Notes under the pieces: generated by a model
Seen by the model: the letters and a program-made list of their open reading frames with translations, nothing else
Databases searched by the model: none
What the model was told of the DNA's origin: nothing
Part shown: positions 16,458 through 25,722 of the stretch, piece after piece
Numbering within the stretch: the stretch's first letter is position 1
Layout of the letters: every line of letters starts with the position of its first letter
From: Anaerolineae bacterium
GTDB lineage: Bacteria; Chloroflexota; Anaerolineae; Anaerolineales; Anaerolineaceae
Assembly: GCA_013178095.1 (NCBI GenBank)
Contig: JABLXK010000013.1
Location: forward strand, 39,299-103,298
DNA length: 64,000 nt
Direction: 5' to 3'
Translations under genes and position numbers: made by a program

Positions 16458-16934
16458 CTACTGCCTGGTACGCAGCAATCCGCCCACCAGCACGCTGACA
16501 CCCAGCAGGATGAGAATGAACGGCCAGATCAGATCCCACCCGAAGAAGTTGCCCAGGCCGATCCCGATGAATACCACTCCCAGAACCAGCGTACCGACCA
16601 CGCGCCGTTTAATCGACGGCACCAGCAAACGGATGATTGCCTCTCCCAGCAGGATGATGCCGGCGCCCAGCATGATGATGCCCCAGATGGCCGGTTCGAA
16701 CATGACCATTTCCGCGGGGAGATACCGCGCGATGAAGCTGTGCGCGATGATCGTGTCCAACCAGCCGGTGTTGGCGGCCAGGAACACCAACCCCGCCCAG
16801 ATCAACATGGCTGCCCAGGTGATGCTGCTCAAGGCATCGCGCTCTTCGATCTTTTCGTCATGCTTGTGCAATTCTTTCTCATCTTTTTCGTCGAATTGTT
16901 TCTCGTCATTTTTATCGGTAAGTTTGTCCGCCAT
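16458..16934 (-). CDS. Small membrane protein, tandem paralogue
   Basis: 158 aa, SD AGGAGG before ATG 16934. Same architecture as the downstream gene: a charged leader of about 35 residues (DEKDEKELHKHDEKIEERD), WAAMLIWAGLVFLAANTGW, then a second and third hydrophobic segment (GIIMLGAGIILLGEAIIRLL) and a final pair. Tandem duplication, 60 nt apart and on the same strand, so probably one transcript and perhaps a heteromeric membrane complex. Function unknown. Confidence 0.75.
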   Translation of the reverse strand: MADKLTDKNDEKQFDEKDEKELHKHDEKIEERDALSSITWAAMLIWAGLVFLAANTGWLDTIIAHSFIARYLPAEMVMFEPAIWGIIMLGAGIILLGEAIIRLLVPSIKRRVVGTLVLGVVFIGIGLGNFFGWDLIWPFILILLGVSVLVGGLLRTRQ

Positions 16935-17037
16935 TCGAACCTCCTGATTTCACTTGATTACACCATCTATACGTACGAATTGATTATAGGGTTTTTCAGG
17001 GAGCAAGCCAACTGTACGAGAACAACCGGCGAAACGG

Positions 17038-18162
17038 CTATTTGAGGTATTTTGAGAAAAAAGCCACGCTTTGAGCGATCAGGCGCGTATCCCCGCTGTT
17101 CTGAAATGTATGCGGCTGTCCGGGATAATAGACGCATTCCGTCTCGATTCCCAGTTCAGTCAGGCGGCTGCACAAATCGCGCGACCATTCCACCGGCACC
17201 ACGCTATCGGATTCGCCATGCTGGATGCTGACCGGCGCCTGAATACGCTCCAGGAAATAGATCGGGGATATCTTCTCAAGAGCTTGTTCCGGAAAGCGCA
17301 GCTTCTTGTTCCCGCGGCCGTCATCGTCGAAATGGTTGAGGTTCAGGTTTTCATCCGCGCTGACGGAAGCATATAACATAGCCGCGTCGATATCCGGATC
17401 GACCTCCAGCATGCGCAGCACAATCCCACCGCCCATGCTGTGGCCCCACACTCCAACCTTACCCGCATCGGCTTTTTCCAAAATGCCGGCCTGCCCGGCC
17501 TGGCTGCGTACCAGACTGAGTAGATTCAACGCGTCCAGCGTGTCGCCGATACCCAGCAGATTGCCGCCGCCTTCCGAGGGGGCGTATCCGCGCAGGTTGG
17601 GATGTACCACAATGAATCCGTTTTCGGTCAGCGCATCGGCATAGCGCGTGGAGTAATCCAGCGTGGCATAATCTTCCGGCGTCACATGTCCATGCAGCAT
17701 CAGAATCACCGGGAAAGGCCCCGTTCCGCGCGGGATGTTGATAAAACCGTACAAATCCAGGCCTTCACTGCGGTACTTAAATAATTTACGGGTGAAGCTG
17801 CCGGCAGAATTTAAGTTGCCCTCATCCTGGATCACGCCGCCGCCATAATTGCGCCCCGCCAGCGTATCGATGTAATAATCTTCAAATGGGTCGCTGGTAG
17901 GCGATGGCGTTTGGGTGAGCGTGGGGACGGGGGTGGGCGTGCGGGTGGCGGACACCCGGCGGGTTGGCGTCAGGCTGGGGATCGGCGTGGGAATAAACGT
18001 GGCTGTAACCGTGGGGGTCTGCGTGATCACACTGGTCTGCACTTGCGGTTGGGGTAATTCGCGGTTCTCGGCTGCGGCTGGAGTCGGTGTTAGGCAGCCT
18101 GAAAAAAGGAAACTCAACGTTGAAAAGGCGAGGATGATCGGAAAAACTGCTTTGCCGTTCAT
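17038..18162 (-). CDS. Exported alpha/beta hydrolase (lipoprotein, dienelactone/prolyl-peptidase type)
   Basis: 374 aa. The N-terminus is a lipoprotein signal ending LSFLFSGC, so Cys is probably lipidated. A Thr/Pro-rich linker (residues 25-90) of the kind common in Anaerolineae follows. The catalytic domain shows VILMLHGH (oxyanion region), VWGHSMGGG with the nucleophile Ser, ESDSVVP with the acid, and QPHTF with the His. GAGG lies 2 nt before ATG 18162. The gene follows a GT-C glycosyltransferase gene by 30 nt. Substrate unknown: ester or peptide hydrolysis outside the cell. Confidence 0.87.
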   Translation of the reverse strand: MNGKAVFPIILAFSTLSFLFSGCLTPTPAAAENRELPQPQVQTSVITQTPTVTATFIPTPIPSLTPTRRVSATRTPTPVPTLTQTPSPTSDPFEDYYIDTLAGRNYGGGVIQDEGNLNSAGSFTRKLFKYRSEGLDLYGFINIPRGTGPFPVILMLHGHVTPEDYATLDYSTRYADALTENGFIVVHPNLRGYAPSEGGGNLLGIGDTLDALNLLSLVRSQAGQAGILEKADAGKVGVWGHSMGGGIVLRMLEVDPDIDAAMLYASVSADENLNLNHFDDDGRGNKKLRFPEQALEKISPIYFLERIQAPVSIQHGESDSVVPVEWSRDLCSRLTELGIETECVYYPGQPHTFQNSGDTRLIAQSVAFFSKYLK

Positions 18163-18192
18163 AACCTCAGAAACTCAACCGAAAACAAGAAT

Positions 18193-20385
18193 TCATCCAC
18201 CTTCTGAAAGCGCTTCATGATCGACTTCCCGGATGGTGAAGTATTGACCGTTGAATGTATACACTTTCAATCCTTCTCCCGTTTCTTCGGCACTCTTCAA
18301 CTGCCGGATGATAAACCCGCGCGGGTTGGTCATGCTCCCCAGCGGATCGACCCCGTCAGTCAGGATTTCGGTATTATCAATGCCACGCACGCGCAGCCCA
18401 TTGTAGATTTCCGCTTCGTCCTGCGACGTATGCTCTGCCGGCAGGAACACGCTGATCTTACCGCCGCTCTGGTCTTTCAGGTTGCTTTCAGGCAGCAGGT
18501 CCGCGATCTGCCCGGATAACCAGGGGTAGGTCTGGTAGTCCATCAATGAGTGGTAGTAAGCCGGGTATCCGCTCAGATAATACACCGCCATCCCGGCAAC
18601 AAACACCGGCAGCAGATACTTTCTTTTTTCGGTCAACAGCAGGAAAATCTCGACGCCATACAACAAAGCCACCATCAGGAAGAAATACGGGCCAAGAATT
18701 TCGGTCAGAAATCCGTCCACCGATCCCAGGGCTTTCATGAAATATTCGTCTACCGGGAAGATCGCTCCCTGGATCAATACCGCATTGGCTAGGACGATCA
18801 AAAGGAATGGGAAAATGCCGGTCCAAATAATGAATTTCGCTTTAGATTTCACGCGTTTGCGGTCGAAATGGCGCATGACGATCATGGCAATCAGAATGTA
18901 GAGCACTGAAAAGACAATCAGGTAGCGGCCCATGATCTTGGAGGGCATTTCGCGGTTGTAATACGCGCGCCAGGAATGGCGCGTGACGGCAACATAAAAA
19001 CCGGCCATGAGCGCCAGCATTTCAAAAACCAGCCGCCCCAATCCCTCCCGCCAGCGTCGCAAATCAATCTGCGTAACGGTTGCCAGCAGCAGGTTGAGCA
19101 CCGGAGCGGAGACCAGGATGTAATAGCAGACGTAAAGCAGCGCCCAGAGCAGCAGGCGCGGGAGCGTGAGCGCGGCCGGGTCAGTTTTGGCGGCCACGCC
19201 GAAACCCAGGATCAGCTTCAACTCCACGCCCTCAGCCAGCCCGGCAATCAGCCAGGGGCTGTAGGCTGCCAGCATGGCCAGGGTCAGCAACACCGCGTGC
19301 TGGATCTTTTTCCAGCCGGGTCTAAAAAGCGACCCCTCGCCTTCGAACGGTTTGATCCACCAGGCCAACATGAAAAACGGGATGGCAGCCAGGCTGATGT
19401 AGCGCGTCAGGTACAGCACCGCCAGCATGGCGCCGTTGAGCATGTCCCACTGCAGCCGCATGCGCCGGTTGCGCGGCGCTGTCAGGGTGATATATACCGC
19501 CCAAATAAAGAGCGGGAAATACAGGTTTTCGCTGAGAATGCGGCGAGGATAAACCAGGTGGTAAGGGATCAGACAGGTCAACAACACGGCGATCAGGCTG
19601 TGCTTGCGATCGAGAAACTGGCGGGCGATGAAATAAGCCGGGAAAATGATGCTCGAGGACAGCACCACGTTGATGAATTTAATGCCTTCAAAAATGAATT
19701 CTCTAAATACCAGAGCCGGCATGATGGCCAACGGATAGAGGGGCGGATAATGATGCGATTGCGCCACTGAAAAAAAGCCGCGATAAAAAGACTCGGCCAT
19801 ATCGAAGTAAGTCATCTCATCCCCGCGCCCCAGCGGGCCATACGAGGTGGAGGTGACCAGCGCCAATTTCACCAGGATGAAAAGCAGGTAAACGCCGAAC
19901 AAAGCCGGCAGCTCCGCCAGGTCTTGGGAAACCCCGCTTTGGTCGCCCTGCCGCATGAAATGCGCGCAATACCATACCGCGGCCATAAACGCGCTCTGGA
20001 TGCCGAGCAGCGCCAGCCATACCAGGACAGGTTCCAAGCGTTCATAAACCAGCTTGAGGTCGCCAAACCAGTTCGTTTGGCGGGTCAGCAGGAAATACAG
20101 GACGGCTGCCAGGAAAACGCCGCCCAGGAAAATCAACCCAATATTTTCTTCATGATCGAGGAGTGCTTCGGCCCGGCGATGAATGCGGCTGTCCGCGCGC
20201 TGCGAACGGTACGCCAGCCAGGCGAAGACCATGCTGACCGCGAAGACCGCCGCTACCAGTAACAGGCGTGAAAGTGAGAGATTGAAAACCACGCCCGCGC
20301 CCGGCTCAGAACCCACCAGCGCCAGGTAAACCGCCAGCAAGGCTGCCTGCAGCGCATTGAAGATGAAGTAAAGGGTGATCATCAT
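18193..20385 (-). CDS. GT-C fold membrane glycosyltransferase (ArnT/PMT-like)
   Basis: 730-aa polytopic membrane protein with at least 12 hydrophobic segments. After the third or fourth segment comes GRGDEMTYFDMAESFYRG, with the acidic D-E pair in the first large outer loop, typical of polyprenyl-phosphate-sugar dependent GT-C enzymes; SHHYPPLYPL follows. A C-terminal soluble domain of about 110 residues lies outside. Two ATG codons in tandem start the frame, with no strong SD. Likely transfers a lipid-linked sugar to an envelope molecule. The next gene, an exported hydrolase, is 30 nt downstream. Confidence 0.8.
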   Translation of the reverse strand: MMITLYFIFNALQAALLAVYLALVGSEPGAGVVFNLSLSRLLLVAAVFAVSMVFAWLAYRSQRADSRIHRRAEALLDHEENIGLIFLGGVFLAAVLYFLLTRQTNWFGDLKLVYERLEPVLVWLALLGIQSAFMAAVWYCAHFMRQGDQSGVSQDLAELPALFGVYLLFILVKLALVTSTSYGPLGRGDEMTYFDMAESFYRGFFSVAQSHHYPPLYPLAIMPALVFREFIFEGIKFINVVLSSSIIFPAYFIARQFLDRKHSLIAVLLTCLIPYHLVYPRRILSENLYFPLFIWAVYITLTAPRNRRMRLQWDMLNGAMLAVLYLTRYISLAAIPFFMLAWWIKPFEGEGSLFRPGWKKIQHAVLLTLAMLAAYSPWLIAGLAEGVELKLILGFGVAAKTDPAALTLPRLLLWALLYVCYYILVSAPVLNLLLATVTQIDLRRWREGLGRLVFEMLALMAGFYVAVTRHSWRAYYNREMPSKIMGRYLIVFSVLYILIAMIVMRHFDRKRVKSKAKFIIWTGIFPFLLIVLANAVLIQGAIFPVDEYFMKALGSVDGFLTEILGPYFFLMVALLYGVEIFLLLTEKRKYLLPVFVAGMAVYYLSGYPAYYHSLMDYQTYPWLSGQIADLLPESNLKDQSGGKISVFLPAEHTSQDEAEIYNGLRVRGIDNTEILTDGVDPLGSMTNPRGFIIRQLKSAEETGEGLKVYTFNGQYFTIREVDHEALSEGG

Positions 20386-20437
20386 ATGAATGTGATTTTA
20401 CCGCAACCGCAGCGCGGCGCTTCCTGGCAAGGCCGCA

Positions 20438-21343
20438 TCACTCGGTAACAATCACTGCCGGTCCGTTGACCTGTGAACGCTGCACCACCAGGATGCCGGC
20501 CAGGCAGACCAAAGCGCCCAACAACTGCAGGGCGGAGGGGATTTCATTCAGAATCACGATTCCCAACAGCGTGGTCACCACCGGCTGGCCGACCAGCGCC
20601 ACAGAAACGACCGCGGCCGGCAATTTTTCCACAGCCTGGTTGATCAACAGGTAGCCGATTACCTGCGACGTGAGCGCCATGAGAAAGATCATCAGCAGAC
20701 TTTTACCCGGCAGCGGCTGATTGAACAAACCGGCGGCAAGCGCAACCAGCAGCATTCCTAGCGCGCCGCTGACCGTTTCCAACCAGGTATAGCGCAGGCT
20801 GGACATATACCTGCGCGCTTCTTTTGTGATGAGGACGTAGACCGCGTATGAGATTCCGGACGCGACGCCGATCAGGTTGCCCGTAGTTTGCACGCTGGCG
20901 CCATAGATCACGTCCCAGCCAATCATCAAGCCCGCTCCGCCGAGGGCAACCAGCAATCCCAGCCAAAATCGCCCCGGTTGCCTTTCCTTGAATAACATCC
21001 AGCTCAACAGGCCAACCCAAACCGGCGCGGTATTATCCAGCAGGGTGACCGCCGAGGCAGTCGTGTAATTCAGAGCCGAGCACCACAAGCCGAGGTTAAG
21101 TGCGAGAACCAGCCCGCCCAGTATGCCCCATTTCAAACCGTTTCCACCCGGCAGGACTTTTTCGTCGCGCGGTTTCAGAAATACCGCTGGCAGGCTGAGC
21201 ATGGCGCCGGCAAACACTAACCGGTAAAAACCCACCAGCACGCCGTTGGCATGCACGTATTTAACGAACATCGGGCCGGTTCCTAATAAAAGGACTCCCA
21301 GCGCGATCAAGAGCAAAGCTTTTTTAGTCTCGGATTTTTTCAT
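20438..21343 (-). CDS. EamA-family (DMT) transporter
   Basis: 301 aa, ten hydrophobic segments as two homologous five-helix halves, the standard drug/metabolite transporter fold. GFYRLVFAGAMLSLP in helix 2 and SQVIGYLLINQAVEKLPAAVVS in the second half are typical of EamA domains. No clear SD before ATG 21343. A second EamA gene (22136-23041) lies divergently nearby but is not a close copy. Probable metabolite exporter; substrate unknown. Confidence 0.9.
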   Translation of the reverse strand: MKKSETKKALLLIALGVLLLGTGPMFVKYVHANGVLVGFYRLVFAGAMLSLPAVFLKPRDEKVLPGGNGLKWGILGGLVLALNLGLWCSALNYTTASAVTLLDNTAPVWVGLLSWMLFKERQPGRFWLGLLVALGGAGLMIGWDVIYGASVQTTGNLIGVASGISYAVYVLITKEARRYMSSLRYTWLETVSGALGMLLVALAAGLFNQPLPGKSLLMIFLMALTSQVIGYLLINQAVEKLPAAVVSVALVGQPVVTTLLGIVILNEIPSALQLLGALVCLAGILVVQRSQVNGPAVIVTE

Positions 21344-21500
21344 TAGAATCTGGTTTTCGTATGCGATTGAAGCCGAATTTTACCCGAAATCCCCTGAAAA
21401 CGTTGAAATTGCCGCCGACGCAAAGGCCGCAGGGTTGGTTTTACGGATATAATTGCAGTTTCACCAACTGAAGTTTTCATTCATCAATACGGAGTTCCGA

Positions 21501-22139
21501 ATGTCCTTCTTAAATATTTCCTCTCCCAAAGAGCGAGAAAGTGTCATGGCTTTATACCATTCCGACGGCGCTCTGGACCTGATCGCGGGCGCGGTTCTGT
21601 TGAACCTCGGTTTGGATTTGCTGAACGAATCCCCGACCACATCCTTGTTTACCTGGATCCCGGTCTTGCTCTATTCTTCTATTAAAAACCGTTTTACTTT
21701 GCCGCGTCTTAACTACGACGCTCTCAAGGCCGACGAGAAAATTGTGCGCAGCTGGACAGCGCAAACAGCCGTGGGGCTGGCAATTACGCTGCTGGTGCTT
21801 GGCACCGTGATCGTTGGCGATCCCTTAAACATAAAAACCATGATCAACCTGCCTTTTCAGGGGAACATCATGAGCCTGGCGTTCGCGCTGCTGGGCGGTT
21901 TGGCCGCGTTGCTGGCCGCCTGGTTGATCCCGATCAAGCGATTCTATCTCTATGCCGGGATCATCTTCTTTTCCGGGATAACCAGTTATTTCTTTCTGCC
22001 CATATCCATACCGGTATTCATTTCAGCGGCTGTGATGGTTGTGATCGGTTTCAAGCTAACCATGAAATTCAATACCCAATATCCCGATCCGGACAAACCC
22101 GATAAACCGATCGACGTGAAAGAGAAAAAGAAAAAATGA
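21501..22139 (+). CDS. Membrane protein of unknown function, 212 aa
   Basis: The start is ATG 21501 behind GGAG; the frame opens 16 codons earlier without support. A soluble N-terminal 35 residues is followed by four or five hydrophobic segments in two groups (around 40-70 and 105-190) and a highly charged tail ending KEKKKK. I do not recognise it. The stop overlaps the ATG of the EamA gene (ATGA), so the pair is an operon with coupled translation. Confidence 0.72.
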   Translation: MSFLNISSPKERESVMALYHSDGALDLIAGAVLLNLGLDLLNESPTTSLFTWIPVLLYSSIKNRFTLPRLNYDALKADEKIVRSWTAQTAVGLAITLLVLGTVIVGDPLNIKTMINLPFQGNIMSLAFALLGGLAALLAAWLIPIKRFYLYAGIIFFSGITSYFFLPISIPVFISAAVMVVIGFKLTMKFNTQYPDPDKPDKPIDVKEKKKK

Positions 22140-23041
22140 AATCAAAGAACTGGGCTGTTCTATGGTTCCTTGGACTGATCTGGGGAACCTCGTTTTTGTG
22201 GATCAAGGTCGCGGTGGCCGACGTCACCCCGTTGGTATTGGTCGGCTTTCGCACGTTATTCGCCTCGCTGGGTTTGGGGGCAATCGTCTTTTATTACCGT
22301 AAGATCATGCCGAGTTGGGAAGTATTGCGTTCCAAGCTGCCGGTTTTCATCGTGCTGGCGTTATGCAATATCTCCATTCCCTGGGCTTTGATCTCGTGGG
22401 GCGAGCAATATGTCAATTCGGGCATTGCCTCCATCATCAACAGCGCCATGCCGCTTTTTACCATCATCATCGCACCCCTGATGATCGCGGATGAACGCAT
22501 CACCTTACCCAAATTGGCCGGTTTGCTGACCGGTTTTGCCGGCGTGGTGATCCTGATGCTGCCGAACGTAAAAGAAGGCTGGAGTTCAGGGCTGCTCGGC
22601 ATGGGAGCCTGCCTGCTGGCGACGGTTTTTTATGCATTCGCGGCCGTCTACGCGCGCAAGAACAGCGGCGGGCTGCCTCCGCAGCTGCAAGCCGGTCTGC
22701 AATTGAGCCTCGGTTCGCTGTTCATCTGGATTGCGGTTTTCGCCACCGAGGGAATGCCCGCGCTGCCCACCCAGCCGGTCACTTGGCTGGCGCTGGTCTG
22801 GCTGGGGCTGCTCGGTTCATGCCTGGCTTACATTTTGTATTTCTACCTGCTGCACCAGATCGGCCCCACACGCACATCTACTACCACTTACATTTCCCCG
22901 CTGGTGGGGGTGGTGCTGGGTGTGATCTTCCTGGGCGAATCCCTGCACTGGCAAACCTTCCTGGGCGCAGCCTTGATCCTCTCCGGCATCTTTATGGTCA
23001 ATATGAAGAGAAAAGAGCAGGAAATCATCGTAGCGGAGTAA
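22136..23041 (+). CDS. EamA-family (DMT) transporter
   Basis: 301 aa, ten hydrophobic segments in two EamA halves. The start LWFLGLIWGTSFLWIKVAV and GSCLAYILYFYLLHQIGPTR in the second half are classic. ATG 22136 overlaps the preceding stop by 4 nt. A strong terminator follows. Substrate unknown; an efflux role for amino acids or metabolites is usual for this family. Confidence 0.92.
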   Translation: MKSKNWAVLWFLGLIWGTSFLWIKVAVADVTPLVLVGFRTLFASLGLGAIVFYYRKIMPSWEVLRSKLPVFIVLALCNISIPWALISWGEQYVNSGIASIINSAMPLFTIIIAPLMIADERITLPKLAGLLTGFAGVVILMLPNVKEGWSSGLLGMGACLLATVFYAFAAVYARKNSGGLPPQLQAGLQLSLGSLFIWIAVFATEGMPALPTQPVTWLALVWLGLLGSCLAYILYFYLLHQIGPTRTSTTTYISPLVGVVLGVIFLGESLHWQTFLGAALILSGIFMVNMKRKEQEIIVAE

Positions 23042-23068
23042 TCCGCCTCCCCCAAGAATCCTGTCCGG

Positions 23069-23101
23069 GCAGGTCTGTTCAAGTATCAGACCTGCTTTTT
23101 T
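23069..23101 (+). terminator. Intrinsic terminator after the EamA gene
   Basis: Perfect 9-bp stem GCAGGTCTG/CAGACCTGC with a 9-nt loop and six T. Confidence 0.9.
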
Positions 23102-23117
23102 ATTGCGGCCTAATTCA

Positions 23118-23130
23118 TATAATATAAACA
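23118..23130 (+). promoter_or_regulatory. -10 box of a leaderless transcript
   Basis: TATAAT at 23118-23123 ends 6 nt before ATG 23130, and there is no SD. Transcription would start at or beside the A of the ATG. Confidence 0.6.
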
Positions 23131-23867
23131 TGCTATTGAAATCAGCCAGTGAGGCGCGCGCTTTTGGGAAAAAGGTTGCCGAGGAGTTATCCTGCCGGGA
23201 CGCTTTTTCCGCGCTTGAACTGTTAAATGAAATCCTGTCGGAACGCACATCCTTCCGCCTGTTGGATCTCGTTGGAGCAGAACTGAATTCGGCTGCGCAA
23301 AACGAGGAGGATGAATTGCTGCAAGCGGTTGCCGGTCGACGCAGCGAAGGCGGTTGGGTGGTGATCGCTTCCGCCCTGCGCGCGCGCCTGCCGCTGGGCG
23401 TGCATGAGCCTCTGGAAGCCGCCCGCCGATTTATCATCCAGGCCGGCATCTGGTACGGCTGCGATTCCATCGCGGAGCGCGTACCGGGGCAGGCCCTGGT
23501 CGACTATTTCGGTGCCAGCCTTGATTGCCTGGCTGACTGGCGTAGCGATCCCGATCACTGGGTGCGGCGCGCCGCGGGCGTGGCCGGCCATTTCTGGTTC
23601 AAACGCGCCAATGGCGATGCCGGGCTGGAGAGCCAGGCCGGCTGCTTGCTGGAATTTTATAGCCCGATGCTGTCTGAACGCGACTATGAAGCCGCCAAAG
23701 GGGTCGGTTGGGCGTTGAAAACCGCCGGGCGTTATTATCCCCGAATGGCGGCCGATTGGCTGGAGCGGGAAATGCTGGCGAAAAACAACCCGCCCGCCGC
23801 TGTTATCCGCCGCAAAGCCCTGCTTTACCTGCCGCCAGAACTAAAAAGGAATTTCGCGAAATCCTGA
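23130..23867 (+). CDS. DNA alkylation repair (AlkD-like HEAT-repeat) protein
   Basis: 245 aa, all-helical. Features of the AlkD/AlkC glycosylase superfamily are seen: DWRSDPDHWVRRAAGVAGHFW in the middle and AKGVGWALKTAGRYYPRMAADWL near the C-terminus (the 'K..gWaLr..g' helix pair). AlkD-type enzymes excise bulky or cationic alkylated bases without base flipping. Start ATG 23130, apparently leaderless. Its stop overlaps the next gene start (TGATG), so it is coupled to a radical SAM DNA-repair-like enzyme. Confidence 0.8.
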   Translation: MLLKSASEARAFGKKVAEELSCRDAFSALELLNEILSERTSFRLLDLVGAELNSAAQNEEDELLQAVAGRRSEGGWVVIASALRARLPLGVHEPLEAARRFIIQAGIWYGCDSIAERVPGQALVDYFGASLDCLADWRSDPDHWVRRAAGVAGHFWFKRANGDAGLESQAGCLLEFYSPMLSERDYEAAKGVGWALKTAGRYYPRMAADWLEREMLAKNNPPAAVIRRKALLYLPPELKRNFAKS

Positions 23868-25012
23868 TGGGACGCAAAGCAGTCTTTCTGCCCTATCGGG
23901 CGCGCAGCGTGCTGAACAAGCACAAATACCCCGACCATTGGTTTTGGACGCGCTACACCGTTTATCCGTACATCGGCTGCCAACATGGCTGCGAATTTTG
24001 CTACTGCCGCGAAAGAAAATACGCGCCTTACGAGGACATTGCTGATTTTCCTTACGTGATCAAGATCAAAGAGAACGCGCCCGACCTGCTGCGCAAGGCG
24101 TTGGCCAAAGTCCCGCGCGATACCATCGCCGTGGGCGACTACCAGCCGCTGGAGCGCAAGTTCGGAATTTCGCGCCGCCTGCTGGAAGTCTGCCTGGATA
24201 TGGATTTCCCCGTCTTCATGCTGGAGCGTTCGCCGTTGGTGCTGCGCGACCTGGACCTGATCGGGGAGATCAACCGTAAATCGCACGCCTCTGTGCTCTT
24301 CAGCCTGATCCACACTGCGCAAACTCCTCAGGCCGAAATTATCGACCGCATGGAGCATTTGGCGCCACGGCCGCAGGCGCGGCTGGATGCGATGTGCACA
24401 CTTGCCAAAGCGGGCATCACTACCGGCATCTGCTTCATGCCCATCCTGCCGGGGCTGTGCGATACGCCTGAAAATATCGAACTGGTTATCCGCCAAACCG
24501 CCGATGCCGGCGGACGGTTCGTGCTGGCCGCGCCGCTGACGCTGGCTGACCAGCAAAAGACCTATTTCATGCAATACCTGCAAGTCCATCACCCCGGGCT
24601 GCTCCCGCTCTACCGGCAGCTCTACCCGGACAAGAGCTATGGCCCGCAGGGGGATGCCTGGTTGAAGGTCGGGCGGCTGGTGCGCGAGATATGCCTGAAG
24701 GTCGGCATCTCCGACCGCATGCCGCGCCCCATCCTGCCGGGAGAAAAGCGCGCGTTGAATAAACGCGCCGCGGAACTGCTGGCCAACCGGGCTTATAGCC
24801 TGGAGCTGGACGGCGCGCAGGCTGATCGCATCTGGCCTTACCGCAAAGCCGCCTGGGCGCTGGAAGAGCTGCCGCAGGACATCGGCCTGATTTCCAAACA
24901 GATGGGATTGAAAGGCTTGCAGTCCATCCAGGGTGTGGGGCCATCGATCGGCAGTTTGCTGGAAGTTTTTATTAATAAAGCTTCTAATAGGGATCAGGTC
25001 ACTAATTTTTAA
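23867..25012 (+). CDS. SPL-like radical SAM protein with C-terminal helix-hairpin-helix
   Basis: 381 aa. The radical SAM cluster motif reads CQHGCEFCYC (CX3CX2C) near residue 45, after VYPYIG, the arrangement of the spore photoproduct lyase family. ATG 23867 overlaps the AlkD-like stop; a longer frame opens upstream but is antisense-like filler within the other gene. The C-terminal 35 residues, including LKGLQSIQGVGPSIGSLLE, look like a helix-hairpin-helix DNA-binding motif (GVGPSIG). Not a sporulating lineage, so the role is probably repair of a photoproduct or another DNA lesion together with its partner. Confidence 0.85.
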   Translation: MGRKAVFLPYRARSVLNKHKYPDHWFWTRYTVYPYIGCQHGCEFCYCRERKYAPYEDIADFPYVIKIKENAPDLLRKALAKVPRDTIAVGDYQPLERKFGISRRLLEVCLDMDFPVFMLERSPLVLRDLDLIGEINRKSHASVLFSLIHTAQTPQAEIIDRMEHLAPRPQARLDAMCTLAKAGITTGICFMPILPGLCDTPENIELVIRQTADAGGRFVLAAPLTLADQQKTYFMQYLQVHHPGLLPLYRQLYPDKSYGPQGDAWLKVGRLVREICLKVGISDRMPRPILPGEKRALNKRAAELLANRAYSLELDGAQADRIWPYRKAAWALEELPQDIGLISKQMGLKGLQSIQGVGPSIGSLLEVFINKASNRDQVTNF

Positions 25013-25111
25013 TCCTGATGAAGGATATTACGAGGCAATCTTTTTTAACCAATCACTACACTCTTAAAAAACTCTCCGTTGGCTGAGCTTGTCGAAGCCA
25101 ACTCTCGGATG

Positions 25112-25393
25112 TTACTCTCTCTTTTTCCTTGAATATTTGACAAGATCATCATAATTACCTTCAATCAAAGCAATTTTCTTTTTCCGCGACCAGCCATGAA
25201 TTTGCCTTTCCCTTTGATAAGCCTCATCTATCCTTTTAAATTCTTCGCAATAGACCAATTCAACAGGCAAACGTCTCTTTGTATATTTCGACCCAAGTCC
25301 TTCAATATGATCCCAAATTCGCTTATCCAAGTTCCAGGTGCTGCCTGTATAAAAAGTCCCATCAGAACATTTTAGAATGTAAGTAAATGGCAT
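25112..25393 (-). CDS. GIY-YIG nuclease superfamily protein (UPF0213 type)
   Basis: 93 aa, the whole protein being one small GIY-YIG domain: FTYILKCSDGTFYTGST (the YIL/YTG pair), then DKRIWDHIEGLGSKYTKRR with the catalytic Arg, and EEFKRIDEAYQRERQ with the Glu. Such stand-alone proteins are widespread; a few are endonucleases, most are uncharacterised. The upstream context is repeat-rich, so it may be mobile-associated, but no other mobile gene is present. Confidence 0.92.
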   Translation of the reverse strand: MPFTYILKCSDGTFYTGSTWNLDKRIWDHIEGLGSKYTKRRLPVELVYCEEFKRIDEAYQRERQIHGWSRKKKIALIEGNYDDLVKYSRKKRE

Positions 25394-25470
25394 CGCTCAC
25401 CCCAATCTTGAGTTGAATATCTGCTACGGGATATTATAAAGTCGGCCTCGCCTTCGACAAGCTCAGGCAG

Positions 25471-25662
25471 CGGCCTTCGACAAGCTTCCCCTCTCATGAT
25501 CGGGGACAGGCAGATCGCAGCGGCCTTCGACAAGCTTCCCCTCTCATGATCGGGGACAGGCAGGCAGCGGCCTTCGGCAAGCTTCCCCTCTCATGATCGG
25601 GGACAGGCAGGCAGCGGCCTTCGACAAGCTTCCCCTCTCATGATCGGGGACAGGCAGGCAGC
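25471..25662. repeat. Four tandem copies of a ~47-bp repeat
   Basis: Copies begin at 25471, 25521, 25568 and 25614 (CGGCCTTCGACAAGCTTCCC...GACAGGCAG), so period 46-50 bp. The CTTCGACAAGCT core recurs alone at 25081-25100 (as GAGCTTGTCGAAG) and near 27725, indicating a dispersed palindromic element in this genome. Units are nearly identical and without unique spacers, so this is not a CRISPR array. Confidence 0.9.
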
Positions 25663-25706
25663 AGCCTTTCTTTTCCACCTTTGGAAAAACTCAATAGAAG
25701 TCATTT

Positions 25707-25722
25707 TATAATAGTAAAGACC
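25707..25722 (+). promoter_or_regulatory. -10 box close to the start codon
   Basis: TATAAT (25707-25712) ends 10 nt before ATG 25723; the leader would be 3-4 nt with no SD. Confidence 0.5.

Noticed and set aside
18976..19770. 264-codon plus-strand frame inside the GT-C gene
   Set aside because: Gln/Arg/His-rich shadow of the membrane segments on the other strand.
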